Below are positions 42,614 through 50,544 of a stretch of DNA of 64,000 nucleotides, in pieces. The stretch's first letter is position 1. Each line of letters opens with the position of its first letter. The position numbers and the translations under genes were made by a program. Source of the stretch: VRUE01 sp963702035 (GTDB lineage Bacteria; Actinomycetota; Thermoleophilia; Solirubrobacterales; 70-9); the NCBI GenBank assembly GCA_963702035.1, contig OY969700.1:868001-932000 (forward strand), written 5' to 3'. A model generated the notes under the pieces. The model was not told the origin of the DNA and did no database searches. It was given only the letters and a program-made list of their open reading frames with translations.

Positions 42614-43531
42614 ATGTCGATCCTGCTTACCAAAGAGACCACCTTCATCGTCCAGGGGATCACCGGGCGCGAGGCGGTCAACCTGACCCGCGAGTGCCTC
42701 GACTACGGCTCCAAGGTCGTCGGTGGCGTCACCCCGGGCCGCAAGGGCCGCGAGGTGCACGGCGTGCCGGTCTTCGACACCGTCGCCCAGGCGGTCGAGA
42801 ACTACGGCGGCCCGATCGACGGCTCGGTCGTCACCGTCCCCCCGGCCTTCACCAAGGATGCCGTCTTCGAGGCGATCCTCAACGGGATCAAGCTGATCGT
42901 GATCGTCACCGAGCGGATCCCGCGCCGCGACGTCGCCCAGATGGTCGAGCTGGCCGACATGCACGACGCCCGCATCATCGGCCCCAACTGCCTCGGCCTG
43001 ATCGTCCCCGAGGTCTGCAAGATGGGCGGCATCGGCGGTCCGGCGAAAGACGCCGCCAAGGCCTACGCCCCGGGCCCGGTCGGCGTGATGAGCCGCTCCG
43101 GCGGGATGACCACGGAGATCTCCTCCTCGCTGACCCAGGCCGGCCTCGGCGTCTCCACCGCCGTCTCGATCGGCGGCGACGCGATCATCGGCTCCACCTA
43201 CGCCGAGCTGATGCCCTACTTCGAGGCCGACGAGCAGACCCAGGCGATCGTGATCTACACCGAGCCCGGCGGCCGCATGGAGGCGCAGCTCTCCGCCTGG
43301 GTCAAGGAGAACGACAGCCGCCTGCCGATCGTCGCCTTCATGGCCGGCAAGTTCATGGACGACGAGGAGATGAAGGGCATGAGCTTCGGCCACGCGGGAA
43401 CGATCGTCGAGGGCGTGGAGGACACGGCGACGGAGAAGATCGCCCGCCTCGAAGCCGCCGGGATCCGCGTCGTCGAGCGGATCGACGAGATCCCCGACGC
43501 GGTCAAGGAGAAGCTGGGGGTGACCGCCTGA
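42614..43531 (+). CDS. sucD: Succinate-CoA ligase alpha subunit-like protein
   Basis: This 305-residue protein has the CoA-binding Rossmann domain (FIVQGITGREAVNLTRE, VVGGVTPGRKGREVHGVPVF) and the ligase domain with GPNCLGLI, VGVMSRSGGMTTEISSSL and the phosphorylated His in GHAGTIVEG (about residue 260). These are the normal SucD motifs, and length is standard. It partners with sucC upstream. Its stop overlaps the ATG of a small ferredoxin by one base, so the three products are probably made together. That link suggests coupling to a 2-oxoacid:ferredoxin oxidoreductase rather than to a lipoyl dehydrogenase complex. Confidence 0.88.
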   Translation: MSILLTKETTFIVQGITGREAVNLTRECLDYGSKVVGGVTPGRKGREVHGVPVFDTVAQAVENYGGPIDGSVVTVPPAFTKDAVFEAILNGIKLIVIVTERIPRRDVAQMVELADMHDARIIGPNCLGLIVPEVCKMGGIGGPAKDAAKAYAPGPVGVMSRSGGMTTEISSSLTQAGLGVSTAVSIGGDAIIGSTYAELMPYFEADEQTQAIVIYTEPGGRMEAQLSAWVKENDSRLPIVAFMAGKFMDDEEMKGMSFGHAGTIVEGVEDTATEKIARLEAAGIRVVERIDEIPDAVKEKLGVTA

Positions 43532-43761
43532 TGGCCGAGACGCTGGACAAGGTCTTCATCGACGTCGAGGTCGACGCCTCGGTCGCGGGCGACGCCGAGC
43601 TGGCCAAGAAGCTCGCCGAAGTCTGCCCCGTCAACATCTTCGCCGCGAGCGACGCGGGCGTCGAGATCGTCGCCAAGAACCTCGACGAGTGCGTGCTCTG
43701 CAACCTTTGCGTAGACGCGGCACCCGACGGCGCTGTCCGCGTCGTCAAGCTCTACGAGTAG
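43531..43761 (+). CDS. Small FixX-like [4Fe-4S] ferredoxin
   Basis: This 76-residue protein starts MAETLDKVFIDVEVDAS and has one cluster motif: CP at residue 32 (EVCPVNIF) and C54-x2-C57-x2-C60 (ECVLCNLC) followed by a Pro after AA. That order, with CP first and CxxCxxC later, is the FixX-like arrangement. It should carry single electrons. Overlap with sucD by one base (TGATG) predicts coupled translation. It could be the electron acceptor for a 2-oxoglutarate:ferredoxin oxidoreductase encoded elsewhere, or serve an ETF-quinone route. The closing residues VKLYE are normal for such short ferredoxins. Confidence 0.8.
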   Translation: MAETLDKVFIDVEVDASVAGDAELAKKLAEVCPVNIFAASDAGVEIVAKNLDECVLCNLCVDAAPDGAVRVVKLYE

Positions 43762-43763
43762 CT

Positions 43764-43791
43764 GGAGGGCGCCCCGGACGGGACGCCCTCC
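43764..43791. terminator. Bidirectional terminator hairpin after the sucCD-ferredoxin operon
   Basis: GGAGGGCGCCCC (43764-43775) pairs with GGGACGCCCTCC (43780-43791) with one mismatch and a four-base loop. It lies between the ferredoxin gene and the convergent YWTD-repeat gene. Confidence 0.7.
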
Positions 43792-43809
43792 AATCGATCG
43801 TCGGCTGCT

Positions 43810-45372
43810 TCAGCCGCCGTGCTTCTTCTTGGGCTTCGGCTTGACCACGAGCTTCGCCGCGGCCCGCTTCGCCTTGAGCCCCTTGGCGCGCACGAGGAAC
43901 GTCGCCTTGTAGAGCCCATTGGCTGAGCCCATGCCCTTCAGCCTGGCCTTCAGCACGCGGCTCTTGCCCGCGGCGATCGAGCCGGACTGGTGGCATTTCG
44001 GCGTCTTCACCGCCTTGCGCGTCTTCTTCGGCTCCTTCACGCAGAGGCTGAGCTTGGTCAGCGCGAAGTCGCCGCTGTTGCTGACGACCAGCCTGAACGT
44101 GGCCGGCTTGCCGACCTTGCTCTTCAGCTTGCGCTTGCGGAGCTTCACGTTCAGCGCACCGGCGACCAGCGAAACCGGGGAGCTGGTCTGGGTAACCGAG
44201 CCATTCTGGTTGGAGCCGGTCACCGCGCAGGTGTAGGCGCCGGGCTTGGTGGCCGTGAGGGTGCTCGCATTGGCACCTGCGATCGCCACTCCGCCGAGCA
44301 GCCACTGATAGCCGTAGCTCCGCGGCGCCTGGTAGACGAAGGAGCCGGCGAAGTCGGCTGCCCAGCTTCCCTGCGAGCAGGAAAGGTTCACCGTTTTAGG
44401 CGTCCTGGTGATCGTCGGAGCGCCGGTGCCGCTCGGGCCCTTGAGGATGATCGGGTTCTGGGGGCCGTAGACCGGGGCCGTCGCGATGTCGATACCCCCG
44501 GTGCCGCCGCCGATACCGATGAACCCGAAGGCTCCGGTCCCGACTTTCGCGTTTTTGTAGTTGCCCCAGTAGATCCTGCCGGTCGTCGGGTCGAAGGCCA
44601 TCCCATAGGGTTCGTTGAACGGGGCGGTTCCGTAGTCGAAATCGCCACCCCCGCCGCCCGTCAGGTTGGCGTGGGAGATAGTCGCCGTGTCCCTGCTGAT
44701 CCAGTAGATCTGCCCCAAGGCCGGGTTGATCGAGAGACTGGTGATGGTGTTGGGCAAAGTGGCGCCGCTCAAGTCGAGGTTGCCACCACCACCGCTGTTG
44801 TTCATGTTGGCGTAGCCGATGGTGTCGTCGGCGTAATTACCCCAGTAGATCCTGCCACTGGCCGGATCGATTGCGATCTGGCCAGGATCGTCGACAGTGG
44901 CGCCCGCGGTATTCAGATCGCCCGCGGCGCTGCCGTCAAGCTTGGCGTAGGAGATCGTGCCTTTTTCTTCGGTTCCGCCGTCGGCGTTGGCCCAGTAGAT
45001 CGTCTCCGTCGCGGGATCGATCGCGATGCCCACCGGTTCGTTCATGGTGGCGCCGCCGTTGTTCAGCCGCCCACCGTCGCCACCGCCAAGACCCGCGAAG
45101 AAGATGCCGCCTTTGTCGGTGGGGCTGTCTCCATAGGTTGACCAGTAGAGCCTGCCGCTGGCCGAGTCGATTGCCAGGCCTTCGGATCCAGTCACCTGCT
45201 GCCCGGCGGTGTCGAAGTTACCGCCCCCGGTCCCATCTAGGTTGGCGAAAGCGATGGTTCTGCCGGTGTAGTTGCTCCAGTAGATGGTTTCCGACGCCTG
45301 CGCCGGCACTGCCCATAGAAGCATCGCCGAGAACACGGCGATGCATGCTGCGAACGAAGTTCGCGCTTTCAT
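43810..45372 (-). CDS. Secreted YWTD-type beta-propeller protein with Ig-like and Lys-rich C-terminal domains
   Basis: This 520-residue protein has a signal peptide (~1-26, ending AQASE), then about six repeats of the LDL-receptor YWTD type (IYWSNYTGRTIAFANLDGTG, RLYWSTYG, IYWANADGG, RIYWGNYADDTIGYANM, QIYWISRDTATISHANL), which should close into a six-bladed propeller. An Ig-like domain with two Cys (LSCSQGSWAADFAG ... YTCAVTG) follows, then a C-terminal domain of about 120 residues with CARDB-like strands and a very basic end (KPKPKKKHGG). It is probably a cell-surface binding protein. GGAGGAG four bases before the ATG gives a strong ribosome site. Confidence 0.85.
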   Translation of the reverse strand: MKARTSFAACIAVFSAMLLWAVPAQASETIYWSNYTGRTIAFANLDGTGGGNFDTAGQQVTGSEGLAIDSASGRLYWSTYGDSPTDKGGIFFAGLGGGDGGRLNNGGATMNEPVGIAIDPATETIYWANADGGTEEKGTISYAKLDGSAAGDLNTAGATVDDPGQIAIDPASGRIYWGNYADDTIGYANMNNSGGGGNLDLSGATLPNTITSLSINPALGQIYWISRDTATISHANLTGGGGGDFDYGTAPFNEPYGMAFDPTTGRIYWGNYKNAKVGTGAFGFIGIGGGTGGIDIATAPVYGPQNPIILKGPSGTGAPTITRTPKTVNLSCSQGSWAADFAGSFVYQAPRSYGYQWLLGGVAIAGANASTLTATKPGAYTCAVTGSNQNGSVTQTSSPVSLVAGALNVKLRKRKLKSKVGKPATFRLVVSNSGDFALTKLSLCVKEPKKTRKAVKTPKCHQSGSIAAGKSRVLKARLKGMGSANGLYKATFLVRAKGLKAKRAAAKLVVKPKPKKKHGG

Positions 45373-45599
45373 CCAACTCCTCCTCGAAGGTCAAACAAGC
45401 TGATTGGGTCAGGTCTCAGGCTATACCCGACACCAAGCTGGACCTGCGAGAACAACGCGTGTGCGACCGGTCACACTGACCTGGACATAGATCCGTGTCT
45501 CGGTTAACGTTACATCGATCCATGTAGCCGGTAATCGCGGCGGGAGGCTCTTGCGGCCCCTGCACGCTCGTATCGCACTTCAATCGAAAGGCATCGACG
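45373..45599. promoter_or_regulatory. Divergent control region of the YWTD gene and the thiolase operon
   Basis: These 227 bases hold no gene. GTGTG-C-GACCGGTC-A-CAC at 45459-45476 is an almost perfect 18-base palindrome around GACCGGTC, and TACAT (45511-45515) pairs with ATGTA (45522-45526). Both look like dimeric repressor sites. AAAGG lies eight bases before the TTG start of the thiolase gene. Fatty-acid operons of this kind are often under TetR-type control, but no such gene is in the window. Confidence 0.5.
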
Positions 45600-46895
45600 T
45601 TGACTGACGGTCCCCGTCGGGTCGCCATCGTCGGCGGCAACCGAATCCCATTTGCGCGCTCCAACTCGGTCTACTCGCGCGCCTCCAACCAGGACATGCT
45701 CACCGCCGCGCTCGATGGCCTGGTCGAGCGCTTCTCGCTCGGCGGCGAGGCGCTCGGCGAGGTCGCCGGCGGCGCCGTGCTCAAGCACTCGCGCGACCGC
45801 GACCTGACCCGCGAGAGCGTGCTCGGCACCCGGCTCGCCCCCGAGACCCCCGCCTACGACGTGCAGCAGGCCTGCGGCACCGGCCTGGAGACGACGATCC
45901 TGGTCGCCAACAAGATCGCCCTCGGCCAGATCGACGCCGGCATCGCCTGCGGCGCCGACACCACCTCCGACGCGCCGATCGGCGTCAACGAAGACCTGCG
46001 CGAGGTGCTGCTCGACGCCAACCGGGAGAAGTCGACGGCCGGGCGGCTCAAGCAGCTCGCCCGGCTGCGTCCCGGCCACATCGTCCCCTCGATCCCCCGC
46101 AACGAGGAGCCCCGCACCGGCCTCTCGATGGGCGAGCACTGCGCCCTGATGGCCGCCGAGTGGGACATCGGCCGTGCGGAGCAGGACGAGCTCGCCGTGG
46201 AGAGCCATCGCAACCTCGCCGCCGCCTACGAGCGCGGCTTCATGGACGACCTCGTCAACCCCTACCTCGGCCTCGAGCGCGACCAGAACCTGCGCCCCGA
46301 CTCCTCCGCCGAGAAGCTGGCCAAGCTCGGCCCGGTCTTCGGCGGCGAGGACGGCACGATGACCGCCGCCAACTCGACCCCGCTCTCGGACGGCGCCTCG
46401 GCGGTGCTGCTGGCGAGCGAGGAGTGGGCCAGGGAGCGTGACCTCCCCATCCTGGCCTACTTCGTCGACGGCCAGACCGCGGCGATCGACCACGTCCACA
46501 AGCGCGAGGGCCTCCTGATGGCGCCCGCCTACGCGATGCCGCGCATGCTCGACCGCAACGGCCTCGCCCTGCGGGACTTCGACCTCTACGAGATCCACGA
46601 GGCCTTCGCCGCGCAGGTGCTCTGCACGCTGCGCGCCTGGGAGGACGAGCGCTTCTGCCGCGACCGCCTCGGTCGCGGGGAGCCGCTCGGCGCGATCGAC
46701 CGCGACAGGCTCAACGTCAACGGCGGCTCGTTGGCCGCCGGCCACCCCTTCGCCGCGACCGGCGGGCGCATCGTCGCCTCGCTGGCCAAGGAGCTGCACG
46801 AGCGCGGCTCGGGCCGCGGCGCGATCAGCATCTGCGCCGCCGCCGGCCAGGGCGTCGTCGCGATCCTCGAAGCCCCGGGAAAGGACGGGAGGTAG
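45600..46895 (+). CDS. Acetyl-CoA C-acyltransferase (FadA2/FadI-type thiolase)
   Basis: This 431-residue thiolase has the acyl-accepting Cys in QQACGTGLE (C92), the catalytic His in HEAFAAQ (~H333) and GHPFAATGGR, and the proton-transfer Cys in SICAAAGQGV (~C412), so all catalytic residues are present. It releases acetyl-CoA from 3-ketoacyl-CoA. The TTG start is supported by AAAGG eight bases upstream. The next gene begins directly after its stop. The order thiolase, large FabG, double-hotdog hydratase and FadE parallels Mycobacterium fadA2-fabG4-htdX-fadE5, so this is probably the actinobacterial version of that set. Confidence 0.92.
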   Translation: MTDGPRRVAIVGGNRIPFARSNSVYSRASNQDMLTAALDGLVERFSLGGEALGEVAGGAVLKHSRDRDLTRESVLGTRLAPETPAYDVQQACGTGLETTILVANKIALGQIDAGIACGADTTSDAPIGVNEDLREVLLDANREKSTAGRLKQLARLRPGHIVPSIPRNEEPRTGLSMGEHCALMAAEWDIGRAEQDELAVESHRNLAAAYERGFMDDLVNPYLGLERDQNLRPDSSAEKLAKLGPVFGGEDGTMTAANSTPLSDGASAVLLASEEWARERDLPILAYFVDGQTAAIDHVHKREGLLMAPAYAMPRMLDRNGLALRDFDLYEIHEAFAAQVLCTLRAWEDERFCRDRLGRGEPLGAIDRDRLNVNGGSLAAGHPFAATGGRIVASLAKELHERGSGRGAISICAAAGQGVVAILEAPGKDGR

Positions 46896-48218
46896 ATGAG
46901 CGACCTCTACGCGCAGCTGGTCAACTCGCCACCCGGGAAGCTGATCGCCCCCAGGGTCGGCCTGCCCCGCCCCACGGAGCTGCGGCGCCACGGGGCGGGC
47001 GAAACGAGGGCGACCAATGTCGTACTGACCGGCTCAGCACCGGGAGGGCGACTCGAGCAGCCGCTCGAGCGCCTGCTTGGAGACCTCGGCTCAGCGCGGC
47101 CGGAGCGCTCCGACAGCCCGGTCGGCGCACTGGTCTTCGACGCGACCGGCATCGCCGACTCGACCGAGCTGGTCGAGCTGCAGCGCTTCTTCCACCCCAA
47201 CGTGCGGCGGGTCGAGCGCTCCGGCCGCGTGATCGTGCTGGGCACGCCGCCGGCCGGCCTGCCGCCCCGCGCGGCGACCGCGCAGCGCGCGCTGGAGGGC
47301 TTCACCCGCTCGCTCGGCAAGGAGATCGGCCGCGGCATCGCCGTCCAGCTCGTCTACGTCGCCGATGGCGCCGAGGACCAGATCGAGTCGACCCTGCGCT
47401 TCCTCCTCTCCCCCCGCTCGGCCTACGTCTCCGGCCAGACGATCCGGATCGGCGCCGGCGTCACCGAGGCCCCGAAGCTCGAATGGCAGCAACCCCTGGA
47501 CGGCATGCGGGCGCTGGTCACCGGCGCCTCGCGCGGGATCGGCGAGGCGATCGCGACCGTCCTGCACCGCGACGGCGCCGAGCTCGTCCTGCTCGACGTG
47601 CCGGCCCTCTCCGCCGATCTGAAGGCCGTGGCGGACCGGCTCGAGGCGGAGACGATCGAGCTCGACATCACCGACGACGACGCGCCGGCGACGATCGCCG
47701 AGCGACTCGCCGACGGCGTCGACCTCGTCGTCCACAACGCCGGCGTCACCCGCGACCGCACGATCGCGAAGATGCCCGAGGATCGCTGGACCTCGCTGAT
47801 CGAGATCAACCTCTCCAGCGAGGAGCGGATAAACGACGAGCTGCTGCACCGCGGCCTGCTGCGCGGCAACGGCCGCATCGTCTGCGTCTCCTCGATGAGC
47901 GGCATCGCCGGCAACTCCGGCCAGACCAACTACGCGACCTCGAAGGCGGGCGTGATCGGCATGGTCGAGGCGCTGGCGCCGGAGCTGGCCAAGCGCGGGG
48001 CGACGATCAACGCCGTCGCGCCGGGCTTCATCGAGACCCGGATGACCGACGCGATGCCGATCGCGATCCGCGAAGCCGGTCGCCGCATGAACAGCATGTC
48101 GCAGGGCGGCCTGCCGGTTGACGTCGCCGAGACGATCGCCTGGCTCGCCGGCCCCGCCTCGACCGGCGTCAACGGCAACGTCGTCCGCGTCTGCGGCCAG
48201 AGCCTGCTGGGGGCCTGA
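46896..48218 (+). CDS. FabG4-like high-molecular-weight 3-oxoacyl-ACP/CoA reductase
   Basis: This 440-residue SDR has two Rossmann domains. The N-terminal one (~1-195) is degenerate, lacking a Gly-rich NAD motif, and acts as a flavodoxin-like extension. The C-terminal one has TGASRGIGEAIA, HNAGVTRDRTIAKM and the catalytic Ser-Tyr-Lys in SSMSGIAGNSGQTNYATSKA. This layout and the ~450-residue length are specific to FabG4 (mycobacterial Rv0242c type), which reduces acetoacetyl- and longer 3-oxoacyl-CoA with NADH. GGAGG overlaps the previous stop and lies four bases before the ATG. The following gene overlaps by one base. Confidence 0.9.
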   Translation: MSDLYAQLVNSPPGKLIAPRVGLPRPTELRRHGAGETRATNVVLTGSAPGGRLEQPLERLLGDLGSARPERSDSPVGALVFDATGIADSTELVELQRFFHPNVRRVERSGRVIVLGTPPAGLPPRAATAQRALEGFTRSLGKEIGRGIAVQLVYVADGAEDQIESTLRFLLSPRSAYVSGQTIRIGAGVTEAPKLEWQQPLDGMRALVTGASRGIGEAIATVLHRDGAELVLLDVPALSADLKAVADRLEAETIELDITDDDAPATIAERLADGVDLVVHNAGVTRDRTIAKMPEDRWTSLIEINLSSEERINDELLHRGLLRGNGRIVCVSSMSGIAGNSGQTNYATSKAGVIGMVEALAPELAKRGATINAVAPGFIETRMTDAMPIAIREAGRRMNSMSQGGLPVDVAETIAWLAGPASTGVNGNVVRVCGQSLLGA

Positions 48219-49171
48219 TGGCGTCGCGGACGCTCGACAGCCCGCCCAGCATCCTGCCGCTCTACGCCCGCGCGGCGGCGCCGCTGATCCCCGGCGCCTC
48301 GCTGCTTCCCTTCGTGCCGGGTCGGGGCAAGGACGTGCCGGACCTCGAGCTCAGCCTCGCCGAGGTGCGGCCCGACCCCAAGGCAGTCGCCGCCTACAGC
48401 CGGGCCTGCGGCTTCACGCTGCGCGACCAGCTCCCTCCCACCTACCCGCACGTGCTCGCCTTCCCGCTGCACATGGCGGTGATGGCCGACGGCGGCTTTC
48501 CGTTCAGCGCGGTCGGCCTCGTCCACGTCGAGAACCGGGTCGTCCAGCACCGGCCGATCGGGCTCGGCGAGGAGTTGAAGCTCATCGTCCGCCCCACCCC
48601 CCTGCAGCCGCACAAGCGCGGTCAAACCTTCGGCCTCCTCACCGAGGCCCGCGCCGGCGAGGAGCTCGTCTGGGAGTCGACCAGCACCATGCTCCACCGC
48701 CAAAAGCCCCCCGCCGATGGGCCGATAGGTCAAGTCGGACTTGACCTATCGGCCCATCGGCCCGAGGGATCCGAGTTGACGCCTAGCGCTGAGTGGCGGC
48801 TCGGCGGCGATCTTGGGCGGCGTTACGCGGCTGTCTCCGGCGATCGCAATCCGATCCATATGCACTCGCTGACGGCGAAGCCGCTCGGCTTCCCCGGCGC
48901 GATCGCGCACGGGATGTGGACCAAGGCGCGCTGCCTGGCGGCGCTTGAGGGGCGCCTGCCCGACGCCTTCGCCGTCGAGGTCAGCTTCCGCAAGCCGATC
49001 CGGCTGCCGGGCAGGGTCGCGTTCCTCAGCGACATCGGCAGCGAGGAGATCCACTTCGCCGTACGCGATGCAGAGCGGCAGACGCCCCACCTCGACGGCA
49101 CGGTCAAGCCGGTCGAGGCGAAGACGAGACCAGCGACAGCACACAAGACGAGCGGGAGGGATTCAAAGTGA
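48218..49171 (+). CDS. HtdX-like double-hotdog 3-hydroxyacyl-CoA/ACP dehydratase
   Basis: This 317-residue protein has two hotdog repeats. The first (~1-160) is degenerate and forms the acyl pocket; the second (~185-300) carries the hydratase-2 motif YAAVSGDRNPIHMHSLTAK, with catalytic Asp and His, then GFPGAIAHGMW. Architecture and neighbours match mycobacterial HtdX (Rv0241c type). Residues 166-182 (DGPIGQVGLDLSAHRP), exactly between the two hotdogs, are encoded by a 49-bp perfect palindrome (48713-48761), which looks like an in-frame insertion. The ATG overlaps the fabG stop by one base, and its own stop overlaps the next GTG. Confidence 0.88.
   Translation: MASRTLDSPPSILPLYARAAAPLIPGASLLPFVPGRGKDVPDLELSLAEVRPDPKAVAAYSRACGFTLRDQLPPTYPHVLAFPLHMAVMADGGFPFSAVGLVHVENRVVQHRPIGLGEELKLIVRPTPLQPHKRGQTFGLLTEARAGEELVWESTSTMLHRQKPPADGPIGQVGLDLSAHRPEGSELTPSAEWRLGGDLGRRYAAVSGDRNPIHMHSLTAKPLGFPGAIAHGMWTKARCLAALEGRLPDAFAVEVSFRKPIRLPGRVAFLSDIGSEEIHFAVRDAERQTPHLDGTVKPVEAKTRPATAHKTSGRDSK
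48713..48761. repeat. 49-bp perfect palindrome in the htdX-like interdomain linker
   Basis: The arms 48713-48736 and 48738-48761 are exactly complementary over 24 bases, with a single unpaired G (48737) between them. The element starts on a codon boundary and keeps the frame open. A perfect 24-bp inverted repeat with a one-base centre is highly unlikely by chance and would form a strong cruciform or RNA hairpin inside the message. Confidence 0.92.
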
Positions 49172-50508
49172 ACGGCAACGGCAAAGGCAGTGCGGGAGTC
49201 GCCGAGCGCAGCATGGGCATCGGCCTGCGAGCGCTCAACTGGCTCGCCGGCACGGACCTGCTCGACCGCATCCGCGCCCGCAAACAGATCGAGCGGGCGC
49301 TCTTCCAGGGCACCAAGAACGGCTTTCGCTCCGCCACGACCGCCGGACGCGCCTTCAAGGCGGCCCAGAAGCTGACCCGGCCGGCGCGCCAGGCGACGGG
49401 CAAGCCCCGCGCCCTCTTCGACATCAGCCCCGACGACGAGCAGGAGATGTTCCAGGAGGCGGTGCGCGACTTCGCCGAGGCCAAGGTCCGACCCGCCGCC
49501 CAGGAGGCCGACGCGGAGCGCTCGACCCCGGCCGAGCTGCTGGCCCAGGTCAACGAGCTCGGCATCAACACGCTCGGCATCCCCGAGGAGCTGGGCGGCG
49601 TGATGCACGAGCAGGCGGCGACGACCAGCGCCCTGGTCGGCGAGGCGCTCGCCCACGGCGACATGGGGATCGCCTACGCCGCGCTCGCCCCCGGCGCGGT
49701 CGCCGGCGCGATCGGCCACTGGGGGACGCCCGAGCAGGAGGCCACCTACCTGCCCGCGTTCAGCGGCGAGGACGTTCCCGCCGCCGCCCTGGCGCTGCTC
49801 GAGCCACGACCGCTCTTCAACCCGTTGAAGCTGGAGACGGCGGCGCGCCGCGACGGCGAGGACTGGGTCCTCAGCGGGGCCAAGTCGCTCGTCGCCCGCG
49901 CCACCGATTGCGAGCTCTTCCTCGTCGCCGCCGCGGTCGAAGGCAAAGAGCCGGCACTGTTCGTGATCGAGTCCGGCGCCAAGGGCCTCTCGGTGGAGGA
50001 CGAGCCGGCGATGGGGCTGCGCCCCGCCGCCACGGGCCGCCTGCTGCTCGAGGACGTCCGCCTGCCCGGCACCGCCCTGCTCGGCGAGGGCGACCGCGAC
50101 TCCTACGTCGAGTGCGTGCAGCGGGCGCGGATCGCCTGGTGCGCGCTCGCCGTCGGCGTCTCGCAGGCGGTCCTCGACTACGTGATCCCCTACGTCAACG
50201 AACGCACCGCCTTCGGCGAACCGGTCTCCAATCGCCAGGCGGTCGCCTTCGGCGTCTCCGACATCGGCATCGAGAGCAGCGGCATGCGGCTCGCCACCTA
50301 CCGAGCGGCGAGCCGCGCCGACCAGGGCCAGGAGTTCGGCCGCGAGGCCGCCCTGGCACGCAAGCTCTGCGCAGCGAAGGGCATGGAGATCGGCTCCGAA
50401 GGAGTGCAGTTGCTCGGCGGTCACGGCTTCGTCAAGGAGCACCCGGTCGAGCGCTGGTATCGCGACCTGCGCGCGGCGGGCGTCATGGAGGGCGCCCTGC
50501 TCGTCTAG
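49168..50508 (+). CDS. Acyl-CoA dehydrogenase, FadE-type (first of a pair)
   Basis: This 446-residue flavoprotein has an N-terminal extension of ~85 residues ahead of the usual helical domain (DEQEMFQEAVRDFAEAKVRP). Later motifs are DWVLSGAKSLVARATDCELF, YVNERTAFGEPVSNRQAVAF, and VQLLGGHGFVKEHPVERWYR followed by GVMEGALLV, where the Glu may be the catalytic base. The ALLEPRP segment at the substrate strand replaces the canonical LTEPxAGSD, so this subunit is unusual. It is followed by a second, more canonical acyl-CoA dehydrogenase, a pairing known from mycobacterial heteromeric enzymes. The GTG start overlaps the htdX-like stop. Confidence 0.85.
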   Translation: MNGNGKGSAGVAERSMGIGLRALNWLAGTDLLDRIRARKQIERALFQGTKNGFRSATTAGRAFKAAQKLTRPARQATGKPRALFDISPDDEQEMFQEAVRDFAEAKVRPAAQEADAERSTPAELLAQVNELGINTLGIPEELGGVMHEQAATTSALVGEALAHGDMGIAYAALAPGAVAGAIGHWGTPEQEATYLPAFSGEDVPAAALALLEPRPLFNPLKLETAARRDGEDWVLSGAKSLVARATDCELFLVAAAVEGKEPALFVIESGAKGLSVEDEPAMGLRPAATGRLLLEDVRLPGTALLGEGDRDSYVECVQRARIAWCALAVGVSQAVLDYVIPYVNERTAFGEPVSNRQAVAFGVSDIGIESSGMRLATYRAASRADQGQEFGREAALARKLCAAKGMEIGSEGVQLLGGHGFVKEHPVERWYRDLRAAGVMEGALLV

Positions 50509-50544
50509 CGCCCCCCGGCACTCGGCTCAAGCGAAAGGCAGACG

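Noticed and set aside
45510..46991. A 493-codon minus-strand frame opposite the thiolase
   Set aside because: The thiolase active-site residues on the plus strand are complete, so the opposite frame is not coding.
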